From positions 177,039 through 241,038 of the forward strand of contig NZ_JAEKPD010000009.1 of NCBI RefSeq assembly GCF_016412875.1: 64,000 nucleotides of DNA. Reading direction: 5' to 3'. The position numbers and the translations under genes were made by a program. Below the pieces are notes generated by a model, which was given only the letters and a program-made list of their open reading frames with translations, made no database searches and had not been told where the DNA came from. Position 1 is the first letter of the stretch. Every line of letters starts with the position of its first letter. The DNA is from Palleronia pontilimi. GTDB lineage: Bacteria; Pseudomonadota; Alphaproteobacteria; Rhodobacterales; Rhodobacteraceae. Positions 27,452-36,627 of this stretch are shown here, in pieces.

Positions 27452-29953
27452 ATGAATGTCGATGCGACGCGCCAACTGGCCCTGGAACGCCGCGCGCGCC
27501 TGGCGGCGGAACGCAGGCTGGTCCAGCGGCAGGCCGACCTGTCGCGCAGCAATGCCGAGATGGAAAAACGCGCGCGCGGTCTGACCGAATCGATCCTGCA
27601 GAAACGCGACGAGCTGGATCGGCTGAAGGGCGAGCTGGACGAGCAGCGCGACCGCACACGCGCCGCGCAGGCTGCCTGCCAGATCGCGCGGGACGAAAGG
27701 GCGCGGTCCGAAACCCACCTGTGGCTGGCGCTCGAGGCGATGCGCGACGGCTTCGCGGTCTATGACGCCGAGCATCGCATGATCAGCGCCAACCGCGCCT
27801 TCCTGACGGTCTTCGACGGGCTGGAAGAGGTCGCGCCCGGCATCGCCTACGAGCGGCTTTGCGAGATCCTGCTGGAAGAAGGCATCGTCGATCCCGGCCC
27901 CGATCCCGGCGCCTGGCTGTCCGCCATGAAGGCGCGCTGGCAGGCCGACCAGATCCCCGGCGAAACCCTGTGCCTGTGGAACGGCCAGTTCATTGCGCTC
28001 AATGACCGGCGCCTGCCCGATGGGGGCGTCGTCAGCCTGGGACTGAACCAGACCGAGCAGGAGCGCCTGGCCTCGGCGATTGAGGTCATTCCCGACGGGT
28101 TCGTGATCTTCGATCGCGACGACAGGCTTGTCATGTGCAACCGGAAATACCGCGAGCTTTACCCCGGCCCCGCCGACAAGATCCGTCCCGGCGTCGTGTT
28201 CCACGACCTGGTCCGGGAAGGCGTGGCAAGCGGCAGCTACCTGGACGCCATCGGCCGCGAAGACGCCTGGATCGAAGAGCGTTTCCAGGCCTACCAGGCG
28301 CCCGACGGGACCCCGTCGGAACATGCGCTGGCGGGCGGCGCGTGGATGCGCAGCCAGGAGGTCGAGATCCCCGATGGCGGTCGCGCGGGCGTGCGGATCG
28401 ACATCACCCAGGCCAAGCGCAACGAGATCGAGCTGCAGGACGCGCGCGAGGCCGCCGAGGCCGCGAGCCACGCGAAGTCGCGGTTCCTGACCAACATGAA
28501 CCACGAATTGCGCACGCCGCTGAACGGGATCCTCGGGATCGCGTCGCTGATGCGCGAGCGGGCGGCCGACGATGAGACCAAGACCATGGTGCGGATGCTC
28601 GACAATTCGGCGCGCGGCCTGCTGTCGATCATCGAGCATGTGCTCGACACGGTGTCCATGGGCAGCGGGCTGGTTTCGGTCGCGCGCCAGCCGTTCAACC
28701 TGATCGACACGATCGCGCAGGTCGTCCTGCTGCTGGGCCCGCAGATGCACCTGCGCGATGTCGACCTGGTCATCGCGTATCCCGAGACGTGCCCCAGCGA
28801 TTTCATCGGCGACGACATGCGCCTGCGCCAGGTGCTGGCCGCCCTTCTGGGCAACGCGGTGAAGTTCGCGGGCGGCCGGATCGTGTTGCGCGTCGATGGA
28901 TGCCGACGCGACGACAGCGACACCTGGGATCTGCAGATCGAGGTCGAGGATTTCGGACCCGGTATCCCGGACGCCGCGGCCGGGCGCATCTTCGGTGCCT
29001 TCACCCAGGGCGACGACAGCTGCGCGCGCCACCACGACGGGACCGGGCTGGGCCTGTCGCTGGCCCGCTCGCTGCTGGACCTGATGCAGGGCGGGATCGC
29101 GCTGGACCCCGCCAAGACCGACGGCGCGCTGTTCCGCGTGTCCCTTGCCTTGCCGGTCGCGCAAGGGGCGGACCATGGGCCGGACGCGCGCGGCTTGCCC
29201 GTCTGCACCTTCGTTCACGATGACGACGCGGTCGGGCATCTTCTGAAAAGGCGGCTCGTGGCGCTGGGCGTGCCCATCGACGGGCGCACGCTGGCTGCGT
29301 TGCCCGCGCCGGACGTGCCGCCGCGCCCGCTGATCGTCCAGACCGGCCTTCTGTCGGCCGATACCGACGCGCGCCTGCGGCGGCTTCGCGCGATCCCGCA
29401 TACCGGCAGGGTGCTGGTCGGCTCGCACACCTTGGCCTCGACGCTCGATCTGCGGGACTGGGACTATGTGGCGGGTCCGCCAATCCAGACCGAGGCGCTT
29501 CTGGCGATCCTGTCGCGCGATCCTGGGACGGCGGGGCCCGATGGCGACACCGATCCGCCGCCGCGCAAGCTGCGAGTCCTTGCCGCGGAAGACAACATGA
29601 CCAACCAGCTGATCCTGCGCAAGATGCTGGCCCAGTTCGACGTGGATCTGACGCTGGTGGGCAGCGGGGCCGAAGCGGTCGCCGCCGTGGCCGCCGATCC
29701 GCCCGACCTGGTGCTGATGGATATCTCGATGCCGGGGATGGACGGCACGGAAGCGGCACGGCGGATCAGGGCCTGGCAGGCCGAGCGGGAGCATCGCCAT
29801 ATCCCCATCATCGCGCTGACGGCCCATGCCGATCCGGGCACGCGCCAGAAGATCCTGGACGCGGGTCTCGACGCCTGCCTGGTCAAACCGTTGGACCGGG
29901 ACAAACTGGACGCGGAGATCGCGCGGGCGCGTGCGGGGCTGACCGGCGCCTGA
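27452..29953 (+). CDS. Soluble PAS-containing hybrid histidine kinase
   Basis: This protein of about 833 residues opens with a charged coiled coil (about 1-85), followed by two PAS-like sensor regions (AMRDGFAVYDAEHRMISANRAF and AIEVIPDGFVIFDRDDRL). The kinase core has the phospho-accepting histidine in FLTNMNHELRTPLNG, N-box GNAVKFA, and glycine boxes DFGPGIPD and GTGLGLSLA. A degenerate receiver-like middle region and a C-terminal receiver domain (LAAEDNMTNQ, then LVLMDISMPGMDG with the acceptor aspartate, then LTAHAD and a conserved lysine in VKPLD) follow. No membrane segment is seen, so it senses a cytoplasmic signal. The start at 27452 has AAGGA nine bases upstream; 27446 and 27416 are alternatives. 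No cognate regulator is adjacent. Confidence 0.9.
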   Translation: MNVDATRQLALERRARLAAERRLVQRQADLSRSNAEMEKRARGLTESILQKRDELDRLKGELDEQRDRTRAAQAACQIARDERARSETHLWLALEAMRDGFAVYDAEHRMISANRAFLTVFDGLEEVAPGIAYERLCEILLEEGIVDPGPDPGAWLSAMKARWQADQIPGETLCLWNGQFIALNDRRLPDGGVVSLGLNQTEQERLASAIEVIPDGFVIFDRDDRLVMCNRKYRELYPGPADKIRPGVVFHDLVREGVASGSYLDAIGREDAWIEERFQAYQAPDGTPSEHALAGGAWMRSQEVEIPDGGRAGVRIDITQAKRNEIELQDAREAAEAASHAKSRFLTNMNHELRTPLNGILGIASLMRERAADDETKTMVRMLDNSARGLLSIIEHVLDTVSMGSGLVSVARQPFNLIDTIAQVVLLLGPQMHLRDVDLVIAYPETCPSDFIGDDMRLRQVLAALLGNAVKFAGGRIVLRVDGCRRDDSDTWDLQIEVEDFGPGIPDAAAGRIFGAFTQGDDSCARHHDGTGLGLSLARSLLDLMQGGIALDPAKTDGALFRVSLALPVAQGADHGPDARGLPVCTFVHDDDAVGHLLKRRLVALGVPIDGRTLAALPAPDVPPRPLIVQTGLLSADTDARLRRLRAIPHTGRVLVGSHTLASTLDLRDWDYVAGPPIQTEALLAILSRDPGTAGPDGDTDPPPRKLRVLAAEDNMTNQLILRKMLAQFDVDLTLVGSGAEAVAAVAADPPDLVLMDISMPGMDGTEAARRIRAWQAEREHRHIPIIALTAHADPGTRQKILDAGLDACLVKPLDRDKLDAEIARARAGLTGA

Positions 29954-30025
29954 GGCCCGCGATCCGCGCCGCTGGGGGACGTGGTCTGCCCCGCGGCGGG
30001 GTCTCGTGCGCCGGATCGCGAGGCG

Positions 30026-30241
30026 TCACGACATTCGGCGCGATCCCGCGTGTTCGTCCCCGGCCTCAAAGTCCGATTGGCGGCCCGCATCGCCATCGCT
30101 GTCGTCTTCGTCCATCAGGATCCGCGCCGCGTCGCCTTCCAGATCCTCGTATTGCCCGTGGCGCAGGGTCCAGATGCAGGCCGCCAGGCCCAGCCCGCCC
30201 AGCAGGATGGAAACGGGGATGAGCACCACCAGGATGTTCAT
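30026..30241 (-). CDS. ccoS: cbb3 oxidase maturation protein CcoS
   Basis: This 71-residue protein has a single N-terminal membrane helix (MNILVVLIPVSILLGGLGLAA) followed by the CcoS signature CIWTLRHGQYEDLEGDAARIL and an acidic cytoplasmic tail. CcoS is needed for cofactor insertion into cbb3 oxidase. Its ATG overlaps the ccoI stop, and it closes the ccoGHIS operon. Confidence 0.93.
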   Translation of the reverse strand: MNILVVLIPVSILLGGLGLAACIWTLRHGQYEDLEGDAARILMDEDDSDGDAGRQSDFEAGDEHAGSRRMS

Positions 30242-32349
30242 CGCCGCACCGCGTTCAGAACGACGCTGACCGACGACAGCGACATCGCCAGCGCCGCGGC
30301 CAGGGGCGTCGCGAAGCCCGCGATGGCCACGGGGATGGCGACCGCGTTGTAAGCCGCGGCCAGGCCCAGGTTCTGCCGGATGCGCCGCAGCGCGCGGCGC
30401 GCGGCCCGCAGGCTACGGGGCACGCTCGCCAGATCCGCGGTCAGGATCACCGCGTCCGACGCAACCCGCGCGGCATCGAGCGCCGAGGCCGGGGCCATCG
30501 AGACATGCGCGCCCGCCAGCGCCGCGGCGTCGTTCAACCCGTCGCCGACCATCAGGACCCGTCTGCCCGCCCGGGCCAGGTCCGAGACCAGCGCCGCCTT
30601 GCCCTCGGGCCGCATTCCGGCATGGACATGGGCGATGCCCAGGCGGTCGGCCAGTCTGCGGGCCGCGTCGGGGCGGTCGCCGGTGACCATGCGGACCTCG
30701 TACCCGTCGGAATGCAGCGCGGCGACCATCCGGGCCGCACCCGGGCGCAAGCGCTCGGTCATCGGCAGGGCGATCCTGCGGTCCGGCAGGGACAGTGTCG
30801 TGCCCTGCGCACCGCGGCCCAGAGACACTCGCGCACCGTGCCAGATGCCGTGGACGCCGTCGCCGGGCACCTCGCGCAGGTCGGTCACCGGGGCGGGACG
30901 CCGCTGAGCCAGTGCGGCGGCGATCGCGCGGGCGACCGGGTGATCCGATCCGCGGGCCAGCGTCAGCGCGACGCCCGCCGCGTCGTCGTCCAGGTCCGGC
31001 AGCCGCGGCGTGCCCTGGGTCAGCGTGCCGGTCTTGTCCAGCAGGACGCAATCGACCTCGGCCAGCCGTTCCAGCGCGGTGGCCGATTTCAGCAGGATGC
31101 CCGCGCGGAACAGCCGACCGGTGACGCTGGCCGTGACCGCGGGCACGGCAAGGCCCAGCGCGCAGGGACAGGTGATGATCAGCACGGCGGTGGCGATGCC
31201 GATGGCCAGGTGCGCGTCGCCCGAGGCCATGAGCCAGCCCGCGAATGTCAGCGCGGCCAGCCCGTGCACCAGCGGCGCGTAAAGCCGCGCGGCACGGTCG
31301 GCGATGCCGGAACAGCGGTGCCGCCCCGTCTCGGCCACCTCGACCAGCGCAGCCAGGCGGCGCAGGGTACTGTCTTCGGCCCGCGCGGTGGCTTGCATCA
31401 CCAGGGGCGCGCCAAGGATCACCTCGCCCGCCGAGATCGCGGCCCGCGTCGCGACCGGCACCGGCAGGGCCTCGCCCGTCAGGGCCGAGCGGTCGACCAG
31501 CGCCGGTCCTTCGGCGATGCCATCCACCGGCGCGCGCGCTCCGGCCGAAAGGGCGATCCGCATGCCGAGCCGCAGGTCGGACACGGCGACCGAGCGGCGC
31601 GCACCGCCGTCGATCAGCGTCGCGCGGGGCAGTTCCAGCGCCGTCAGCTCGGCGGCGGCCGAGCGCGCGGCGGCGCGGGCGCGGTGGTCCAGGTAGCGGC
31701 CCGCCAGCAGGAAAAAGGTCAGCGACAGCGCGGCGTCGAACCAGGTGTCGGCCCCGGCTTCGTAGATCGTCTCGTAGAGCGAACTGCCTGCCGCCAGCGC
31801 GATGGCCAGCGCGATGGGCACGTCCATGTTGACCCGCCCACCCCGGATCGCGCCCCAGCCCGAGGCGAAGAACGGTTGCGCGGCGAAGGCCAGCGCGGGC
31901 AGCGCGATGGCGGCGGATATCCAGTGGAACAGCGCCTCGGTCGCTGCCGTGGCCCCGGACCAGACGGCGACCGACAGCGCCATGACGTTCATCATGGCAA
32001 AGCCCGCCACCGCGATGCGCGCCAGCAGCAGGCGACCGGGATCGTCGCTGTCGCTCAGCGCGTCCGCGTCCAGCTCATGGGCCTCGTATCCGGCCCGATC
32101 CAACGCGGCCAGTGCGGGGGCGGCGCCCGCGCCGGGGGACGTGACCACCCGGACGCGGCGACGGCTGAGGTTCACGCGGGCGGCCCGCACACCCGGTGTG
32201 GCGCCCAACAGCGTCTCGACCCCGGTGATGCAGGCCGCGCAGTGGATGCCCGGCAGCGAGAGATGGACCACGTCACCCGCCCCATCGCGGGCCGTGTCGC
32301 GCATGCCCGGCGCGGCGACGCAGCCCGGGCAGGAGACCACCGCGCTCAT
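30238..32349 (-). CDS. ccoI: Copper-transporting P1B ATPase for cbb3 oxidase assembly (CcoI/FixI)
   Basis: This 703-residue P-type ATPase exports copper for the CuB site of cbb3 oxidase. An N-terminal CPGC site is followed by a heavy-metal-binding domain with GIHCAACI. Membrane helices include the transport motif ITCPCALG. The phosphorylation site DKTGTLT, the TGDRPDAA section and the hinge VGDGLNDAAAL are all present. The start ATG at 32349 overlaps the ccoH stop (ATGA). Operon order ccoG-ccoH-ccoI-ccoS supports the assembly role over general copper detoxification. Confidence 0.95.
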   Translation of the reverse strand: MSAVVSCPGCVAAPGMRDTARDGAGDVVHLSLPGIHCAACITGVETLLGATPGVRAARVNLSRRRVRVVTSPGAGAAPALAALDRAGYEAHELDADALSDSDDPGRLLLARIAVAGFAMMNVMALSVAVWSGATAATEALFHWISAAIALPALAFAAQPFFASGWGAIRGGRVNMDVPIALAIALAAGSSLYETIYEAGADTWFDAALSLTFFLLAGRYLDHRARAAARSAAAELTALELPRATLIDGGARRSVAVSDLRLGMRIALSAGARAPVDGIAEGPALVDRSALTGEALPVPVATRAAISAGEVILGAPLVMQATARAEDSTLRRLAALVEVAETGRHRCSGIADRAARLYAPLVHGLAALTFAGWLMASGDAHLAIGIATAVLIITCPCALGLAVPAVTASVTGRLFRAGILLKSATALERLAEVDCVLLDKTGTLTQGTPRLPDLDDDAAGVALTLARGSDHPVARAIAAALAQRRPAPVTDLREVPGDGVHGIWHGARVSLGRGAQGTTLSLPDRRIALPMTERLRPGAARMVAALHSDGYEVRMVTGDRPDAARRLADRLGIAHVHAGMRPEGKAALVSDLARAGRRVLMVGDGLNDAAALAGAHVSMAPASALDAARVASDAVILTADLASVPRSLRAARRALRRIRQNLGLAAAYNAVAIPVAIAGFATPLAAALAMSLSSVSVVLNAVRR

Positions 32350-32822
32350 CTTGCGATCCGCAGGGGGATGCGGCGGCGGAAGAGCGCGCCGTCGGCGGCT
32401 TCCAGCACGACGCGCAGGTTCCAGTTGCCCGGCGCCAGATCGGCGGGCGCGGACAGCGCGCTGCCGTCCCACGCGAAGGCGGGCGTGCGATCCTGCGCCA
32501 CCGTCGTCGCGCGGCCCAGCGTGGCCTCGACGATCCGGGGGTGCACGGGGCGGCCGGACGCGTCGACGATGGCCAGCCGCAGCAGGGCGCCATCGTGGGC
32601 CAGGGACACCGTCCAGCCCAGCGCGTCCTGCGCGGCGCGGTCGGCGTCGAAGGTTTGCGACGCGACATAGGCGCTTTCGGTCTCCAACCCCGGAAAGGTG
32701 CGCACGGCGTTGACCGCCAGCGCCAGGTTCACGGCGATGATGATGCCGAAGCCGCCCGCGAACATGGCAAGCACGTGCCACCCTGTCAGCGTCGGCCCGG
32801 CATGGGGATCGGATGGGGTCAT
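32346..32822 (-). CDS. ccoH: cbb3 oxidase assembly protein CcoH (FixH)
   Basis: This 158-residue FixH family protein has one N-terminal membrane helix (GWHVLAMFAGGFGIIIAVNLALA) and a periplasmic beta-rich domain ending with LAPGNWNLRVVLEAADG. It contributes to assembly and stability of CcoNOQP. The ATG overlaps the stop of ccoG by ATGA, and its own stop overlaps ccoI. Confidence 0.92.
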   Translation of the reverse strand: MTPSDPHAGPTLTGWHVLAMFAGGFGIIIAVNLALAVNAVRTFPGLETESAYVASQTFDADRAAQDALGWTVSLAHDGALLRLAIVDASGRPVHPRIVEATLGRATTVAQDRTPAFAWDGSALSAPADLAPGNWNLRVVLEAADGALFRRRIPLRIAR

Positions 32823-34530
32823 TGCGGATCTCCGGTTCCGTTGAAGATGGTCTGGCGCGTGGCGCCCTCGCCCGACAGCGGCTCGTCCACGCGGATCTCG
32901 ATGGCGGTGCGCTCAGAACGGGCGGCCGACGATCCCGGCGCGGCGGTGACGTAGACGCGCTGCAGGCGGGTCGCGTCGGGGGGCACGGTGACGGTGCGGG
33001 CCTCCTGCCCTTCCAGCAGCACCGAAAGCCCGTCGGCGCCCGCCGCCGAGATCTGGAACTCGCGCGCGTCGCCGTGCTTGTTGCGCAGGCGCACGTCGTA
33101 GGTGTTGCGGATCGTGCCGTCGGACAGCGTGACGTAGGTGGGATTTCGCACGGGCGACACGGTCAGCTCGATCTCGGGGCGGATGAACAGCGCCACCAGC
33201 AGCGCCAGCCCGAAGGCGGCCCAGGCGATGGTGTAAAGGATCGTGCGGCGGCGCAGGACGTGCCGCCAGGCGGGGGTGGGCTGCCAGTCGGTGCTGGACG
33301 GCGTGATGAAGGGCGTGTCGGCGGCCAGCGGCGCGGTCGCGACGGCGCCGCCGGTGGCCAGCGCCGTGAACTCGGCATCGACCAGCGTGAGGTCGGGGCG
33401 GCTGCGCGCGGTGGCCAGAGGCACGCCGGTCTCTGCCCCCCGCCCGTCGCCCGCAACGGTCGCGAAGGGGCGCACCGGCGCGTGTTCGCCCGGCGCGACC
33501 GGGGGCCGATCGTCGAGCGCCAGGTAGTCGATCAGCCCGCGCGGGCGGCCGATCTTTTCCATCACCTCGTCGCAGGCGTCGATGCAGAGCGCGCAGGTGA
33601 TGCATTCCATCTGCTGGCCCTCGCGGATGTCGATCCCCATGGGGCAGACATTCACGCAGGCCATGCAGTCGATGCAGTCGCCCAGCCTCTGACCCGTGCG
33701 CGACAGGCGGGGGCGGCGGTGTCCTTCACCGCCGCGCCGTAGCGCGCGGTGGCGCCTTGCGCGTCGATTTGGTCGGCCACGGCGGCGCGGCGGGCGTTGC
33801 CCTTGCCGCGCGGCTCGCCCCGCCAGTCGCGGTAGCCCACGGTCAGCGTGCCCTCGTCCATCATCGCGCCCTGGATCCGCGGCCAGGGGCACATATAGAT
33901 GCAGACCTGTTCGCGCAGGAAGCCGCCCAGCGTGAAGGTCGTCGCGGTCAGGATCGCGATGGTGGCATAGGCCACGGTCGGTGCCTGCAGCGTCACGAGT
34001 TGGCCCAGCAACGTCGGCGCGTCGGCGAAGTAGAAGACCCACGCGCCCCCGGTCAGAAGCGCGATCACCAGCCAGGCCGTCCACTTGGTCAGGCGCAGCC
34101 GCCACTTGCGCGCGTCCCACGGTGCCTTCCACAGGCGGACGCGGGCGTTGCGGTCGCCTTCGATCCAGCGCTCGACCAGCAGGAACAGGTCGGTCCAGAC
34201 GGTTTGCGGGCAGGTATAGCCGCACCAGACCCGGCCCAGCGCCGAGGTGAACAGGAACAGCCCCAGACCCGCCATGATCAGGAGGCCCGCGACGAAATAG
34301 AACTCGTGCGGCCAGATCTCGATCCAGAAGAAATAGAAGCGGCGGTTGGCAAGATCCACCAGCACGGCCTGGTCGGGCAGGCTCGGGCCCCGGTCCCAGC
34401 GGATCCACGGCACCAGGTAGTAGATCGCCAGCGTGACGCCCATGATCCCCCATTTCAGCCTGCGGAAGAAGCCCGTCACCCGGCGGGGGAAGATCGGCTC
34501 TTGCGCGGCGAAAAGGGGAGCGTCGGACAT
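32819..34530 (-). pseudogene. ccoG: ccoG (rdxA/fixG) with a frameshift near the first ferredoxin motif
   Basis: CcoG is a membrane cupric reductase that delivers Cu(I) for cbb3 assembly. The N-terminal part (34530 down to about 33714) encodes the membrane helices, VWCGYTCPQTVW and QVCIYMCPWPR. The C-terminal part, with ferredoxin motifs CIDCMACVNVCP and CITCALCIDACDE and the IgG-like domain, lies in another frame. The switch fits the five-G run at 33709-33713: adding one G (or removing two bases) would join KDTAAP to RLSRTGQRLGDCIDC. Everything else, including ATGA overlap with ccoH, looks functional. A sequencing slip in the homopolymer is as likely as a real mutation; if real, cbb3 copper loading would suffer. 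Confidence 0.85.
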
Positions 34531-34701
34531 GGGGGCTTTCCGTGGAACGGGATGGGGCTGCGGACCTGATGGCAGAGCGGCGCGCGCGGGGCCTTGACGT
34601 GGATCAAGATATGCGACCGCCGCGCCCCGGACGGGCGCGACGGTCGGGGGATCGGCCGCCACTCCGGTTCCCCGCGGCCGATCCCCGTCTCGGGACGCGC
34701 A

Positions 34702-35613
34702 TCACTCGGGCGGCGGGGCGCCCGCGTCCTCCGTGCGCTGCGCAACCTCGCGCTCGCCGCCGCCCAGCCCGTGAACGTAGGCCGCGACGGCGCGCACCTC
34801 GGCTTCATCCAGCCGCCCGCCCCATGCGGGCATGACGCCGAAGCGCGACTGGCGGATGGTGTGCTCGACCGCTTCGGGCGAGCCGCCGTACAGCCAGATG
34901 GCGTCGGTCAGGTTGGGCGCGCCGATCTCGCGGTCGCCCATGCCGCCATCGCCGTGGCAGGACGCGCAATTGTCGGCGTAGAGCTGCGCGCCTTGCGCGT
35001 CGGTCTCGGCCAAGCCCGACAGGCTGCGCACATGGGCCACCAGCGCGGCGATCTCGGCATCTTCCAGCATGTCGCCGAAGGCGGGCATCTGCGACCAGCG
35101 CGCGTCGGGGTCGGTGTCGTTGCGGATGCCGTGGCGCACGGTATAGGCGATGTCGGTGATCTCGCCGCCCCAGAGCCAGGCGTCGTCCAGCAGGTTCGGA
35201 TAGCCCGCCGCCTGCACGCCCGCCGCCCCCGCGCCGTGGCATTGCGAGCAATGGCTGGCGAAGACCGACGCGCCCGCCGACACGGCGAAGCGGTGCAGCG
35301 GCTCGTTCTGTTCCAGCGCCGCCAGGTCGATGGACACCAGGCTTTCGGTCAGCTCGGCATTGGCGTCGTTCACCGCGTCGATCTCGGCGGCGACCTCGGC
35401 GCGGGTGGAATAGCCCAGCACGCCTTGGGTGGCGCCCGAGACCAGCGGCCAGGCGGGATAGGCGATGGTGTAGAGGATCCCCCAGACCACGGTGGCGTAG
35501 AAGGTCCAGAGCCACCAGCGCGGCAGCGGCGTGTTCAGCTCTTGGATGCCGTCCCAGCTGTGGCCCGTGGTCTCGGTGCCGGTGGCTTCGTCGATCTGTT
35601 TGTCGTCAGCCAT
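34702..35613 (-). CDS. ccoP: cbb3 cytochrome oxidase diheme subunit III
   Basis: This 303-residue subunit has the DGIQELNTPLPRWWLWTFYATVVWG N-terminal region and membrane anchor. Two cytochrome c domains with CSQCH (122-126) and CASCH (216-220) follow. It passes electrons from soluble cytochromes to CcoO and CcoN. The start overlaps the ccoQ coding end by eight bases. The C-terminus is rich in Glu and Pro. Confidence 0.95.
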   Translation of the reverse strand: MADDKQIDEATGTETTGHSWDGIQELNTPLPRWWLWTFYATVVWGILYTIAYPAWPLVSGATQGVLGYSTRAEVAAEIDAVNDANAELTESLVSIDLAALEQNEPLHRFAVSAGASVFASHCSQCHGAGAAGVQAAGYPNLLDDAWLWGGEITDIAYTVRHGIRNDTDPDARWSQMPAFGDMLEDAEIAALVAHVRSLSGLAETDAQGAQLYADNCASCHGDGGMGDREIGAPNLTDAIWLYGGSPEAVEHTIRQSRFGVMPAWGGRLDEAEVRAVAAYVHGLGGGEREVAQRTEDAGAPPPE

Positions 35614-35842
35614 GATCGGCCCCTTTCAGGAAATCGGACGCGCCGCAGCGGCAGTCCGGGCAGGCGTTGGCACAGCCCGGCGCGGGGCGGTCGTCGTGCC
35701 GGAAGGGCACCGCCGCCGCGTCGTCGTGGAGCGGGCGCGAGCCGGGGCGAAATGCCCAGAAGATCACGCCCAGGAAGATCAGCGTCAGGATCAGCAGCAC
35801 CCAGCTGTCGGCCAGTTCGCGCAGGAAGGAATATGTGTCCAT
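35606..35842 (-). CDS. ccoQ: cbb3 oxidase subunit IV (CcoQ) with a cysteine-rich tail
   Basis: This 78-residue protein has a single membrane helix (LRELADSWVLLILTLIFLGVIFWAF within about 5-31) followed by RPGSRPLHDDAA and PFRHDD, as in other CcoQ proteins. Its tail continues past the usual end with four cysteines in CANACPDCRC, a possible metal site. CcoQ stabilises the CcoN-CcoP interaction. A GTG one codon upstream is an alternative start, but ATG is preferred. Confidence 0.9.
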   Translation of the reverse strand: MDTYSFLRELADSWVLLILTLIFLGVIFWAFRPGSRPLHDDAAAVPFRHDDRPAPGCANACPDCRCGASDFLKGADHG

Positions 35843-35852
35843 CACGGGCTCC

Positions 35853-36623
35853 TCAGCGGCTGTCGTCGGGGGTGAAGGTCGAGAAATCGACCAGCGTGCC
35901 CAGCATCTGCAGGTAGGCGATCAGCGCATCCATTTCCGACACGCCGGGCTGGCCGTCGAAATTGCGCACCTGCGCGCCGGGATAGCGCTCGAGCAGCGCG
36001 TCGTAATCGCCGTCGGGATCGGTCTGGACGCGGAAGTCAGCGCGCGCCTCGGCCAGCATGTCGTCGCTATAGGGCACGCCCAGGAAGGCGTGCACGGCCA
36101 TTTCCTCGCCGATATGCTCCCCGTCCAGCAGCCTGTCGGCCAGGAAGGCGTATTTCGGCATGACGCTTTCGGGCACCACCGATTGCGGGTCGTAAAGATG
36201 GTCCACGTGCCATTCGTCCGAATAGCGCCCGCCCACGCGCGCCAGGTCCGGCCCTGTGCGCTTCGAGCCCCATTGGAACGGGTGGTCGTACATCGACTCG
36301 GCTGCCAGCGAGTAATGGCCGTAGCGCTCGACCTCGTCGCGCATGGGGCGGATCATCTGGCTGTGGCAGACGTAGCAGCCTTCGCGGATGTAGATGTTGC
36401 GCCCTTCGAGCTCGAGCGGGGAATAGGGGCGCATGCCCGCCACGTCCTCGATCGTGTTTTCCAGCCAGAAGAGCGGCGCGATCTCGACGATGCCGCCCAC
36501 CGTGACCACGGCGAAACTGGCGGCCAGCAGCAGCGTGGCGTTGCGTTCCAGCCGCTGGTGGAAGGTGATCTTCTGCGCGGGCTCGGCGGCATCGGTCGCG
36601 CGGGGATCTGTGGTGTCGGTCAT
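35853..36623 (-). CDS. ccoO: cbb3 cytochrome oxidase monoheme subunit II
   Basis: This 256-residue cytochrome c subunit has an N-terminal membrane anchor ([18 protein letters not shown]) and one heme motif CYVCH at 83-87, with the family sequence [22 protein letters not shown] likely methionine ligand is in SVMPKYAFL. It is four bases downstream of ccoN in the ccoNOQP operon. Confidence 0.96.
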   Translation of the reverse strand: MTDTTDPRATDAAEPAQKITFHQRLERNATLLLAASFAVVTVGGIVEIAPLFWLENTIEDVAGMRPYSPLELEGRNIYIREGCYVCHSQMIRPMRDEVERYGHYSLAAESMYDHPFQWGSKRTGPDLARVGGRYSDEWHVDHLYDPQSVVPESVMPKYAFLADRLLDGEHIGEEMAVHAFLGVPYSDDMLAEARADFRVQTDPDGDYDALLERYPGAQVRNFDGQPGVSEMDALIAYLQMLGTLVDFSTFTPDDSR

Positions 36624-36627
36624 GGTC

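Noticed and set aside
27407..29827. 806-codon minus-strand frame opposite the histidine kinase
   Set aside because: Shadow of the kinase gene; no recognisable domains and skewed composition.
33700..33720. Programmed ribosomal frameshift in ccoG
   Set aside because: The site is a G run on the plus strand (C run in the mRNA) without a classical slippery heptamer or an evident stimulator. A homopolymer error or mutation is simpler.
32819..34453. Single 544-codon frame as the complete ccoG
   Set aside because: Its first half is an out-of-frame translation of the membrane region; the true N-terminal half is in another frame, so the gene is described as frameshifted.
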